The notes: generated by a model from the letters alone, not told the origin. 11,142 nt of DNA from UBA2862 sp045637485 (GCA_045637485.1 JAZTZK010000216.1:1-11142); one strand, 5' to 3'; shown: positions 1-5,831, counted from the stretch's first letter. Made by a program: numbers and translations.

Positions 1-21
1 CCCATTTGGCGGTCTATTTCC

Positions 22-172
22 CGAAAAATGGTATCTGTTCAGTCATGGCGGCGTAGACGCCGCCGCTACCAGGAGATATGCCTGTAGCGGCGACACGAAG
101 TTAGTCCTTTAGGGCGGCCTCCAGGCCGCCAAAGTAGGTGCAAATACATCAGGACCGAACAGATACATTTCG
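22..172. repeat. Composite palindromic intergenic element downstream of the mannitol dehydrogenase-family gene
   Basis: This fills most of the 188 bases after the last gene and is built of nested inverted repeats. The ends are imperfect inverted copies: TATCTGTTC at 32-40 matches GAACAGATA at 157-165, and the match extends to CGAAA-type ends with a small indel. Inside are three perfect hairpins: 47-54 with 57-64 (8 bp, GGCGGCGT), 61-69 with 84-92 (9 bp, CGCCGCTAC) and 113-120 with 123-130 (8 bp, GGCGGCCT). The first two share bases and cannot form together. None is followed by a T-run in the direction of the upstream gene, so it is not a classical terminator, although it could slow polymerase or protect a 3' end. 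It resembles small non-autonomous mobile palindromes. It may extend past the window start, since TTTGGCGG at 5-12 pairs with 126-133. Confidence 0.6.
91..116. repeat. Noncoding copy of the dispersed AGTCCTTTAGGG repeat
   Basis: A 26-base segment (CGACACGAAG, TTAGTCCTTT, AGGGCG) that matches the segment at 5094-5119 at 23 of 26 positions. The first 24 bases also closely match, in inverted orientation, each of the three tandem units at 5900-5971. Here it lies outside any gene, inside the composite palindromic element between its 9-bp and its 8-bp hairpin. Finding the same sequence in noncoding DNA and inside two unrelated genes shows that it is a dispersed element and not a protein motif that happens to recur. 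Confidence 0.75.
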
Positions 173-188
173 TGTTAATATCCCTTTG

Positions 189-1805
189 TCACCCCAGATA
201 TTTCACCAGGGTTTTCCGCACCGCGCCGGGGCCGGCGACCAGCTCTTCAAAATAGCGTTCGACCAGCTCGCCCAGGCCCGCTTCGTACAGGTCCACGCCA
301 AAGATGTGGGCGTCGGAGAGGATGGGGCGCAGCACCTCGGTGAAGGGGCCCTTGTCGCCCAGCTTGATGCCGGAGAGGGCCTTCTGCACCTCGGGCAGAA
401 CCGGGTCGTCGCTGGGGGTGAAGGGCTTGCCCTCGTCGTCCACGCCCAGGGCGTAGCGCAGCCAGCCCGCGAACACCAGCGGTATGATCTTCAGGTCGGC
501 CACGTTCAGATCGGGCCGCTTCTGATAGGCCTTGATGGTCTCGCCGAAGCGTATGGCCAGCTTCTGGGAGGTGTCGGTGGCGATGCGCTGGGGGGAATCG
601 GGCATGAACACGTTGGGCAGGCGCACCTTGACCACCGTGTCGATGAACGTCTTCGGGGTCAGCACGCCCGGATCCACCACCACCGGCAGGCCCTCCCTGT
701 AGCCGATGGCCTCGATCAAACTGCGCAGCTGGGCATCCTTCATCTCCTCGGAGATCAGCGTGTAGCCCAGCATGCAGCCATACACCGCCAGGGCGGTGTG
801 CAGCGGGTTCAGGCAGGTGCAAACCTTCATGCGCTCCACCTTGTCCACGGTCTCCCGGTCGGCGAACATCACGCCGGGGGCGTCTTCGATGTTGGGCCGC
901 CCGTTGGGGAACCAGTCCTGCATCACCAGGTACTGGGTCTCCTCGGCGTTTACGAAGGGGGCCACGAAGGTGCCCTTGGCGGTCTTGACGGCGTCCGCGC
1001 CCTCAAAGCCGTCGGCCTTGACCATCTCAATGACCTTCGCGTCCGGGCGCGGGGTGATCTTGTCGATCATCGTCCAGGGGAAGCCCACCTTCTCCGGGTC
1101 GTTCACGTACTTCACGAAGCCCGCGTCGGCCACGCCACGGGCGCACCACTGCTCGGCGAAGGCGTTGATGGCGTCGTACAGCCGGGTGCCGTTGTGGGAG
1201 CAGTTGTCCATGCTCACCATGGCGATGGGCAGTGCCCCGGCCTGGTAGCGGGCATAGACCATCGCCGCCACCTTGCCGATGTAGCTCTGGACCTTTTCGG
1301 GGCCCGCGGCGAAGTCGGCCTCGATGGCGGGATAGAACGCGCCGTCCGCGCCCTTGACATTGTAGCCCTTCTCGGTGATGGTGAAGCTGGCCATCTTCAG
1401 CGACGGCGACCGGAACACCTCGCGGATGCGGGCATAGTCCGGCTCGGCGGGGTCCATCTTCAGCGTCTCGGCCATGCTGGCGATGACCACCTTGTCGATG
1501 CTGCCCTCGGCCTTCAGCGTCACGGACAGGCACAGGTTGTCGTAGGCGCGATAGGCCTTGTCGATGATCTCGTAGTCGTAGCCCTCGGCCACGATCAGGC
1601 CCTTGTCCAGCTTGCCCTCGTTCAACAGCTGCTGCACGAAGGTGGCGATAAACGCCCGGAAGATGTTGCCCGCGCCAAAGTGGATCCACTCCGGAGCGGC
1701 CTTGGTGGCGGCGTGTACCGCCGCAATGTCGTATTCGGGCAGCTGATAGCCGTGGTCCAGCCACACCTGCCGGTTCTCCTGGATTTCCCGCATGCTCAGT
1801 TTCAT
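189..1805 (-). CDS. Long-chain mannitol dehydrogenase / fructuronate reductase family oxidoreductase
   Basis: A 538-residue NAD(P)-dependent oxidoreductase of the polyol-specific long-chain dehydrogenase family, whose members interconvert polyols or sugar acids and keto sugars (mannitol-fructose, mannonate-fructuronate). The N-terminal nucleotide-binding part contains HFGAGNIFRA at about residues 42-51. SMDNCSHNG lies near 198-206 and matches the family's (S)CDN..HNG segment. The active-site pattern K..N..H is present as K327, N333 and H336 in KVCTCLNPLHTALAVYG. The family is usually 450-550 residues, so the gene looks complete. I chose the ATG at 1805 over the GTG at 1814 because GAGGTG, the ribosome binding site, sits six bases before this ATG and includes the GTG itself. 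The gene has its own promoter and no partner genes here, so the exact substrate (mannonate, altronate, mannitol or another) cannot be decided. Confidence 0.88.
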   Translation of the reverse strand: MKLSMREIQENRQVWLDHGYQLPEYDIAAVHAATKAAPEWIHFGAGNIFRAFIATFVQQLLNEGKLDKGLIVAEGYDYEIIDKAYRAYDNLCLSVTLKAEGSIDKVVIASMAETLKMDPAEPDYARIREVFRSPSLKMASFTITEKGYNVKGADGAFYPAIEADFAAGPEKVQSYIGKVAAMVYARYQAGALPIAMVSMDNCSHNGTRLYDAINAFAEQWCARGVADAGFVKYVNDPEKVGFPWTMIDKITPRPDAKVIEMVKADGFEGADAVKTAKGTFVAPFVNAEETQYLVMQDWFPNGRPNIEDAPGVMFADRETVDKVERMKVCTCLNPLHTALAVYGCMLGYTLISEEMKDAQLRSLIEAIGYREGLPVVVDPGVLTPKTFIDTVVKVRLPNVFMPDSPQRIATDTSQKLAIRFGETIKAYQKRPDLNVADLKIIPLVFAGWLRYALGVDDEGKPFTPSDDPVLPEVQKALSGIKLGDKGPFTEVLRPILSDAHIFGVDLYEAGLGELVERYFEELVAGPGAVRKTLVKYLG

Positions 1806-1874
1806 CTCATTCACCTCGTCACTATTGTCGCCGTTTGCCTGCGAGCCGCGCTATGCGACCCATTCGTCTTCTTT

Positions 1875-1903
1875 ATGATAACATAAAAATCGCGGGCATT
1901 CAA
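1875..1903 (-). promoter_or_regulatory. Sigma-A type promoter for the mannitol dehydrogenase-family gene
   Basis: On the minus strand the -35 box TTGAAT (1903-1898) and the -10 box TATCAT (1880-1875) are separated by exactly 17 bases, with TG two bases before the -10. Transcription should start near 1868, giving a leader of about 60 bases before the ATG at 1805. The boxes sit in an AT-rich island within GC-rich surroundings. No other candidate of this quality is visible between the glycosylase gene and this gene. Confidence 0.65.
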
Positions 1904-1920
1904 TAGTTTTATGGGAATTC

Positions 1921-1938
1921 TGATTGATCTGATTGATC
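1921..1938. repeat. Tandem 9-base repeat upstream of the promoter
   Basis: Two perfect head-to-tail copies of TGATTGATC lie about 18-35 bases upstream of the -35 box of the mannitol dehydrogenase-family promoter. This is a position where a transcription factor could bind. It also abuts the left end of the palindromic element at 1944-2065. A regulatory role is inference only, since the copies could be simple-sequence chance. Confidence 0.35.
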
Positions 1939-1943
1939 GATAA

Positions 1944-2065
1944 GTTACCATTCACCCTTCAAGCCGATTGGCACATATCCGTAGCGACGAGCATTGCTCG
2001 CCATACATGCCTGTGGCGAGCAATGCTCGCCGCTACGGCGGTTCGCCGCAAGGGTGAATGGTAAC
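1944..2065. mobile_element. MITE-like palindromic element with 16-bp terminal inverted repeats
   Basis: A 122-base segment with perfect 16-bp terminal inverted repeats (GTTACCATTCACCCTT at 1944-1959, its reverse complement at 2050-2065). Inside is a second, longer palindrome: 1979-2003 pairs with 2014-2038 at 24 of 25 positions around a 10-base loop (TACATGCCTG). Each long arm also contains its own near-palindrome CGAGCATTGCTCG. It encodes no protein. The form is that of a miniature inverted-repeat element or a REP/BIME-like palindrome. ATCGA flanks both sides (1936-1940 and 2066-2070), but the left copy is separated by TAA, so it is only weak evidence for a target duplication. It sits between the glycosylase gene and the next promoter. 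Its hairpin could end or stabilise the glycosylase transcript, though no T-run follows. Confidence 0.6.
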
Positions 2066-2087
2066 ATCGACAACCCTGCACGAAGCT

Positions 2088-2912
2088 TCAATCCCCCAGC
2101 GCCACCGCCCCTACCCTTGCGGCGTGGAACAGGAATTGCTGCATCAGGCCGGCGTGACCGCCCAGGCGGGCGCGGGCCTGGCGGGCCAGGGCGGGGCGGC
2201 TGTTGCCGGTCAGGCCGAACCAGTCCCGCAGCAGGCGCGCCACCCACACGTCCACCGGGAAGGCCTCTGCGTGGGCGCAGCCGAACAGCAGCACGCAGTC
2301 GGCCACCTTGTCCCCCACCCCCGGCAGGGTAGTCAATAGCCTGTGGGCCTCGTCGTAGGGCATGTCCCGCAGCGCCTCCAGCTCAAAGCCGTCCCGGACC
2401 CGGCGGGCGGTCTCGATCAGAAACGGCGCGCGGTACCCCACCTTCAGTGCCCGCAGCGCCTCCTCCCCGCATTCCGCAAGGCGCCCGGGCGTGGGAAAGG
2501 CCCACAGACCGCCCTCAAAGCGCTCGCCGAAGTTCGCGCACAGCGCCCGGACCAGCCCCCGGATCCGCGCCACGTTGTTGTTCGCGGAGAGTATGAAGGC
2601 GATCAGTGCCTCCCAGGTCGGCTGGTTCAGCACCCGCAGGCCGGGAAAAAGCTCAACCGCCCGCCGCGCCGCCGGGATATGGGCGTATTCCGCGGCGACG
2701 GCAGCGTAGTCCCGGTCCAGGTCCAGGTATTGCCGCAGGACATCCGCGTCGCAATCCCCCTCGGCGTGAACGCCCGCCCCGTCCTGCCACAGCCACACCG
2801 GCGTGCCTGCCACCACGGCGCCGAAGCGCCCGTCGCGCTCCACCCAGTGGAAGCACTGGGCGCTGTCCAGCAGCGTCAGCCGCAGGTCCATGGGTTCGTT
2901 TCCGATCAGCAT
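2088..2912 (-). CDS. ogg: OGG-type 8-oxoguanine DNA glycosylase/AP lyase (HhH-GPD superfamily)
   Basis: A 274-residue base-excision repair enzyme expected to remove oxidised guanine from DNA and nick the abasic site. The N-terminal OGG-like domain begins with an SAQCFHW motif near residues 17-23. The HhH-GPD domain starts near residue 95 and contains SANNNVARI at 109-117, matching the SNNNIARI-type segment of OGG1. The helix-hairpin-helix LPGVGDKVADC at 196-206 contains the catalytic lysine K202, and PVDVW at 219-223 contains the catalytic aspartate D221. Both key residues are therefore present. The start at 2912 is supported by AGGAG nine bases upstream; an internal ATG at 2891 lacks a comparable site. 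It lies 75 bases behind rpmA across a hairpin, so it may be read by leakage from the ribosomal operon. OGG1-like is favoured over AlkA-like because of the NNN segment and the GDKVADC hairpin. Confidence 0.88.
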   Translation of the reverse strand: MLIGNEPMDLRLTLLDSAQCFHWVERDGRFGAVVAGTPVWLWQDGAGVHAEGDCDADVLRQYLDLDRDYAAVAAEYAHIPAARRAVELFPGLRVLNQPTWEALIAFILSANNNVARIRGLVRALCANFGERFEGGLWAFPTPGRLAECGEEALRALKVGYRAPFLIETARRVRDGFELEALRDMPYDEAHRLLTTLPGVGDKVADCVLLFGCAHAEAFPVDVWVARLLRDWFGLTGNSRPALARQARARLGGHAGLMQQFLFHAARVGAVALGD

Positions 2913-2941
2913 TTGTATATACTCCTATAGAATATGTTAAA

Positions 2942-2969
2942 GGCGCGTCAAAGCTCAGTTTGACGCGCC
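2942..2969 (-). terminator. Hairpin terminator after rpmA
   Basis: A perfect 11-bp stem (GGCGCGTCAAA at 2942-2952, its complement at 2959-2969) with a 6-base loop lies 18 bases after the rpmA stop codon. In the minus-strand transcript it is followed by UUUAACAUAUU, a poor U-tract. It probably ends most rplU-prp-rpmA transcripts while letting some polymerase continue into the glycosylase gene, whose start is only 29 bases further on. Confidence 0.65.
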
Positions 2970-2987
2970 CATTGAATCCATATCGGA

Positions 2988-3284
2988 TTATTCCGCCGCA
3001 ACTTCCGTCTTGGGATAGATGCTGACCTGCTTGTGGGTCTTGCCCAGACGTTCGAACTTTACGACGCCATCCAGCTTCGCGTACAGGGTATCGTCGTCGC
3101 CGATGCCCACGTTCTTGCCGGGATGGAATTTCGTTCCGCGCTGACGAACGAGAATGTTGCCCGCGAGCACGAACTGGCCATCTGCGCGCTTCACGCCGAG
3201 GCGCTGCGCATGGCTGTCGCGGCCGTTGCGGGAGGAGCCCATTCCCTTCTTGTGAGCGAAGAGCTGAAGATTCATCATGAACAT
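2988..3284 (-). CDS. rpmA: 50S ribosomal protein L27 with cleavable N-terminal extension
   Basis: A 98-residue L27, whose N-terminal end reaches the peptidyl-transferase centre of the large ribosomal subunit. The core AHKKGMGSSRNGRDSHAQRLGVK from residue 10 is the family signature. Before it lies MFMMNLQLF, the short extension known in Firmicutes to be removed by Prp between F9 and A10; uncleaved L27 blocks proper ribosome function. The start at 3284 was chosen because GGAGGT lies seven bases upstream. The ATGs at 3278 and 3275 are further from it, but would still leave MMNLQLF or MNLQLF. The ribosome binding site is embedded in the last two codons and stop of prp (CGG AGG TAA), so translation of the two is likely linked. 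The protein is last in the operon, before a hairpin terminator. Confidence 0.97.
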   Translation of the reverse strand: MFMMNLQLFAHKKGMGSSRNGRDSHAQRLGVKRADGQFVLAGNILVRQRGTKFHPGKNVGIGDDDTLYAKLDGVVKFERLGKTHKQVSIYPKTEVAAE

Positions 3285-3289
3285 GTGCT

Positions 3290-3643
3290 TTACCTCCGTT
3301 CTTCGAAGAATATGCGAACGTTTCGAGGATAACTCCTCTCGATGGCCTGAAGCCCTTCCAGCAGGGTGACAAGCAACAGCTGTGCCTGCTTCACCTGTTC
3401 CCCGGTGGCTTCGGGCGTCAATTCCGCTTCCAAAGTTGCTCCCTGATCGTCGATGTCGAACATGACCGGCGCCTTCAGCACGCTGCGCAAGCCGTTGAGC
3501 GTGCTCTGGGTCAGCGCCGACACTGCGGCGCACACGATGTCCTGGCCGGCCTCGGCATAACCCGTATGCCCCTGAGCCCGATATCCGATCAGAGTGCCGT
3601 CCGCCCTCCTGAAGAAGGTGACGGCGTTGCCAAGGCGTTTCAT
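3290..3643 (-). CDS. prp: Ribosomal-processing cysteine protease Prp
   Basis: A 117-residue cysteine protease that trims the N-terminal extension of L27. The conserved block GHTGYAEAGQDIVCAAVSAL at about residues 25-44 supplies the catalytic histidine H26 and cysteine C38, spaced as in the Prp of Staphylococcus aureus. Many relatives have GHA where this one has GHT. It lies between rplU and rpmA, the standard order, and overlaps the rplU stop by one base (TGATG), which suggests translational coupling. Its substrate sequence, NLQLF then AHKKG, is present in the next gene. The length fits the family (about 105-120 residues). Older annotations call such genes ribosomal-associated protein or YsxB/DUF464. 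Confidence 0.95.
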   Translation of the reverse strand: MKRLGNAVTFFRRADGTLIGYRAQGHTGYAEAGQDIVCAAVSALTQSTLNGLRSVLKAPVMFDIDDQGATLEAELTPEATGEQVKQAQLLLVTLLEGLQAIERSYPRNVRIFFEERR

Positions 3644-3954
3644 CAGCCGACGATGGCCGTGATCTCAACCTTGGTGTAGGGCTGACGATGGCCCTGCTTT
3701 TTGCGCTCGTTCTTCTTGGCCTTGTACTTATAGACGACGATCTTCTTGCCCTTCACCTGAGCCAGAACCTTGCCTTCGACCTTCGCGCCCTCAACCACGG
3801 GCGTGCCGACCTTGGACTGGTCCGCGTCACCGACGAGCAGAACCTCATCAAAAGTAACCGCTTCATCCGCCTGAGCGTTGAGCTTCTCTACGAAGATAAC
3901 GTCGCCCTGCTGAACACGGTACTGCTTGCCACCGGTCTTAATGACTGCGTACAC
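3643..3954 (-). CDS. rplU: 50S ribosomal protein L21
   Basis: A 103-residue L21 that binds 23S rRNA in the large subunit. It begins MYAVIKTGGKQYRVQQGD, the family's N-terminal signature, and ends with the basic stretch KYKAKKNERKKQGHRQPYTKVEI typical of L21. I chose the GTG at 3954 and not the GTG at 3963. The upstream one lies inside the ribosome binding site AGGAGGTG, while the one at 3954 is eight bases beyond GGAGG and gives the family's usual N-terminus. It is the first gene of the rplU-prp-rpmA operon, has a near-consensus promoter and is preceded by a structured leader that may regulate it. Confidence 0.97.
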   Translation of the reverse strand: MYAVIKTGGKQYRVQQGDVIFVEKLNAQADEAVTFDEVLLVGDADQSKVGTPVVEGAKVEGKVLAQVKGKKIVVYKYKAKKNERKKQGHRQPYTKVEITAIVG

Positions 3955-3961
3955 GCGTTGC

Positions 3962-4067
3962 ACCTCCTATACAAAAATCTCGCCGAAACTTGGCAGCAGC
4001 CGGAGGTTCAAAACCGTGGGTTTACAACCTTCCGAACACACATTTTAAGCCGGTTTCGAGCGGCTTA
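3962..4067 (-). promoter_or_regulatory. rplU leader RNA, candidate L21 autoregulatory leader
   Basis: The roughly 110-base untranslated leader of rplU has clear structure. Hairpin 1 is a perfect 7-bp stem (4046-4052 with 4061-4067, TAAGCCG in the transcript, 8-base loop) starting almost at the transcription start. Hairpin 2 covers 4005-4029: GGTT and AAACC pair with GGTTT and AACC around a 2x2 internal loop and a CAC loop. The transcript segment ACCUCC (4007-4002) is complementary to GGAGGU (3967-3962) of the rplU ribosome binding site, and its first three bases overlap the 3' arm of hairpin 2, so the two pairings exclude each other. L21 leaders are known in Firmicutes; I could not compare this one with the family model. 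That it switches translation is inference. Confidence 0.55.
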
Positions 4068-4074
4068 CCGAATA

Positions 4075-4103
4075 ATTATATCCGTTTGACCCATGAAAGT
4101 CAA
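4075..4103 (-). promoter_or_regulatory. Near-consensus sigma-A promoter of rplU-prp-rpmA
   Basis: On the minus strand TTGACT (4103-4098) and TATAAT (4080-4075) are separated by exactly 17 bases. This is one mismatch from the consensus, as expected for a strongly expressed ribosomal protein operon. Transcription should begin around 4067-4069, immediately before the first leader hairpin. A second TATAAT at 4108-4103 overlaps the -35 region but lacks a good -35 of its own. Confidence 0.8.
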
Positions 4104-4134
4104 TTATACACACGGTTAAAACCCCCGAAAAGTG

Positions 4135-4177
4135 AAAAAATAACATAGCGGAACGGGAAACGACCCCCACCCATTCC
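4135..4177 (-). terminator. Weak terminator candidate after the amidase gene
   Basis: In the minus-strand transcript GGAAUGGG (4177-4170) can pair with CCCGUUCC (4157-4150), eight pairs including one G-U, around a 12-base loop. A run of six U follows at 4140-4135, but nine bases separate stem and run, which is longer than usual. It is the only terminator-like structure between the amidase stop and the rplU promoter, so it may end the mfd-to-amidase transcript. Confidence 0.35.
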
Positions 4178-4194
4178 TAATTCCTAATTCCTAA
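4174..4194. repeat. Three tandem copies of a 7-base repeat after the amidase stop
   Basis: Three perfect copies of TTCCTAA (TTAGGAA in the minus-strand transcript) start directly after the amidase stop codon. They provide part of the 5' arm of the weak terminator candidate. A three-unit heptamer tract can arise by slippage. Its role is unknown. Confidence 0.6.
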
Positions 4195-5133
4195 TCAATC
4201 TCCCCCGTCCCTCGCCGCAATGTAATCGACGATGCCCTGTGTCAGCCCCTCGGCCAGCTTCCACTGGTAATCCTCGCTGTTGAGCAGCACATCCTCCTCG
4301 GGGTTGCTGGAGAAGCCGCACTCCACCATCAGGCAGGGCACGGTGGACCAGTTCTGGCCGGTATAGTTGTCGTTGGAGACGATGCCGTTGTCCTTCGCGC
4401 CAGTGGCCGCGCACACGGCGGGCAGTATGGCCTCGCAGGCGCGATAGCTCTCGGCGGCGATGGCGTTGGACTTGCTGCAATACACGGCGATGCCGCGCTT
4501 CGAGCGGTTGTCGACGCCGTCGCAGTGGATGCGCAGCACCACGTCCACCCCATAGGCGTTCATCAGCTTCGCCCGCTCCTGGTTGGAGATGTTCACATCG
4601 TGGGTTTCCCGGGTCATGTAGACCTCGGCGCCCTGTTCCTCCAGCGCCTCGCGCAGCTTCAGCGCGATCTCCAGCACGGTCCTGTATTCGGGGATGCGGG
4701 TGGACACGCCGGCGGTGCCGGAGGACACCTTCGGCTTGGTCTTTTTGCTGTTCGGGGCCACGGCCTCCTTTTGATTGTTGCCCTTGGCCTGGTGACCGGG
4801 ATCGATGCCGACCTTGACGCCGGTCAGCGGCTTTTGCCGGGCCACCAGCTCCATCACCACGCTGTGCACCGGGGCGAGGGTGGCGTCAGTATCAATCGCG
4901 TCCTGCCCGTCCCCCGGTCCCTGGTCCCCGGCAGCCTGTTGTATGGTGGGATCCCAGGCAGGATCTATCGCGTCGTCCACCCGCGGGGCCTCCACCGCCG
5001 CCGGGGCGTCGGGCGCTTCACCGGGCACCGGAGACGGCGTTGGAGACAGGGCCTGCGCGGGCAGCGCCACAAGCAGCGCCACCAGCAGCGTCACGACGCG
5101 AAGCAAGTCCTTTAGGGCGAGCAGCTTACTCAT
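4195..5133 (-). CDS. Secreted N-acetylmuramoyl-L-alanine amidase (Amidase_3)
   Basis: A 312-residue cell-wall hydrolase expected to cut the bond between muramic acid and L-alanine of the stem peptide. Residues 1-28 form a signal peptide: basic start, hydrophobic VVTLLVALLVALPAQA, with likely signal peptidase I cleavage after A28. A Pro/Ala/Asp-rich linker follows to about residue 100. The zinc-amidase domain begins with VGIDPGHQ. Predicted zinc ligands are H114, E149 and H203 (RIHCDG), and the catalytic glutamate is E271 in MVECGFSSNPEED. No cell-wall-binding repeats are visible. It overlaps the TetR-type gene by four bases (ATGA), with GGAGG ten bases before the start, so it is translated as part of that operon. 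Oddly, codons 5-14 are a copy of the dispersed repeat. Families such as CwlD or AmiC are related; I cannot assign one. Confidence 0.9.
   Translation of the reverse strand: MSKLLALKDLLRVVTLLVALLVALPAQALSPTPSPVPGEAPDAPAAVEAPRVDDAIDPAWDPTIQQAAGDQGPGDGQDAIDTDATLAPVHSVVMELVARQKPLTGVKVGIDPGHQAKGNNQKEAVAPNSKKTKPKVSSGTAGVSTRIPEYRTVLEIALKLREALEEQGAEVYMTRETHDVNISNQERAKLMNAYGVDVVLRIHCDGVDNRSKRGIAVYCSKSNAIAAESYRACEAILPAVCAATGAKDNGIVSNDNYTGQNWSTVPCLMVECGFSSNPEEDVLLNSEDYQWKLAEGLTQGIVDYIAARDGGD
5094..5119. repeat. Copy of the dispersed repeat inside the amidase signal-peptide codons
   Basis: The 26-base segment (CGACGCGAAG, CAAGTCCTTT, AGGGCG) matches the noncoding copy at 91-116 at 23 of 26 positions. It covers codons 5-14 of the amidase and is read on the opposite strand to the copies in the radical SAM gene, yielding LALKDLLRVV. 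This forms the start and leading edge of the signal peptide's hydrophobic region, so the element has either been recruited into the signal peptide or been tolerated there. Confidence 0.75.
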
Positions 5134-5831
5134 TCCGGCTTATCCTCCTTCAATATGGCGACCGCCGCCTGCCAGGCCTCCACCAGCCGCCCCACCTCAA
5201 ACAGCACGACGGTGCCGAAGGGCGCGCCGACAAGCTTCTCCGCGCTCTCCCGCCAGGTGTTCAGCAGCTCCAGCATGGGCAGCATCACGTCCGGATTGCC
5301 CGGCTGCTCCGCCAGCATGCCGCAGGCCTCGTCGTTCACGTCGCAGGCCAGCAGCAGCAGCAGCCGGCCGACCTCCATCGGGTGACGGGTGTGAAAGCTG
5401 CCGTCCGCCACGCCCTCGGCGATCACGTCGTTCAGCGTGGGCAGCAGCCGGTCCACCAGCACGCGGCGGCGGTGGGCGTTCATCGAGGCGTCCCTGTCCA
5501 CGTAGCACAGCTTCAGCATCAGTGCGGCGAAGGGCGTCTCCTCCGCCTCGAACAGGTTCGCCATGCCCAGCAGCATGTTCAGCTTTTCCACCGGGCTGCG
5601 GCGCGAGCCGTAGATGGCGGCGTTCAGCTGGTCAAAGCGGCTCTGGGCGCGGCGCTCGCTGACCGCCCTGAGCACGCTGTCCTTCGCGTCAAAGTAGTGG
5701 TAGAAGCCGCCTTTGGACATCTGAAGGGCGTTCAATATATCCTGCACCGAGGTGCGGTCGTAGCCCTGCTCGAAGAACAGCTTCTCGGCGGTGTCCAGTA
5801 TCTGCACGCGCTTGATATCGCCCTTTTTCAT
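5130..5831 (-). CDS. TetR/AcrR-family transcriptional regulator
   Basis: A 233-residue DNA-binding repressor-type protein. The N-terminal helix-turn-helix is clear: ILDTAEKLFFEQGYDRTSVQDILNALQMSKGGFYHYFDAKDSVL at about residues 11-54, with the recognition helix around SKGGFYHYF. The C-terminal ligand and dimer domain (about 60-233) has no recognisable specificity. It overlaps the radical SAM gene before it and the amidase after it by four bases each (ATGA), and GGGAGG lies eight bases before its ATG. TetR regulators are often divergent from their targets, but this one lies inside a same-strand operon, so it may regulate its own transcript or distant genes. No operator palindrome was identified. 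Confidence 0.9.
   Translation of the reverse strand: MKKGDIKRVQILDTAEKLFFEQGYDRTSVQDILNALQMSKGGFYHYFDAKDSVLRAVSERRAQSRFDQLNAAIYGSRRSPVEKLNMLLGMANLFEAEETPFAALMLKLCYVDRDASMNAHRRRVLVDRLLPTLNDVIAEGVADGSFHTRHPMEVGRLLLLLACDVNDEACGMLAEQPGNPDVMLPMLELLNTWRESAEKLVGAPFGTVVLFEVGRLVEAWQAAVAILKEDKPE

Noticed and set aside
1806..1814. Upstream GTG start for the mannitol dehydrogenase-family gene
   Set aside because: It overlaps the GAGGTG ribosome binding site; the ATG at 1805 has proper spacing.
138..1886. 582-codon open frame on the plus strand opposite the mannitol dehydrogenase-family gene
   Set aside because: Same cause; no family motifs, while the minus-strand frame shows a full protein with its active-site K/N/H.
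2920..2965. Promoter for the glycosylase gene (TTGACG then TATAGG, 16-base spacing)
   Set aside because: The start point would fall in or past the ribosome binding site, and the -35 lies in the terminator stem.
3955..3963. Upstream GTG start for rplU giving MQRVYAVIK
   Set aside because: That GTG is part of the ribosome binding site; the next GTG has correct spacing and gives the family N-terminus MYAVIK.
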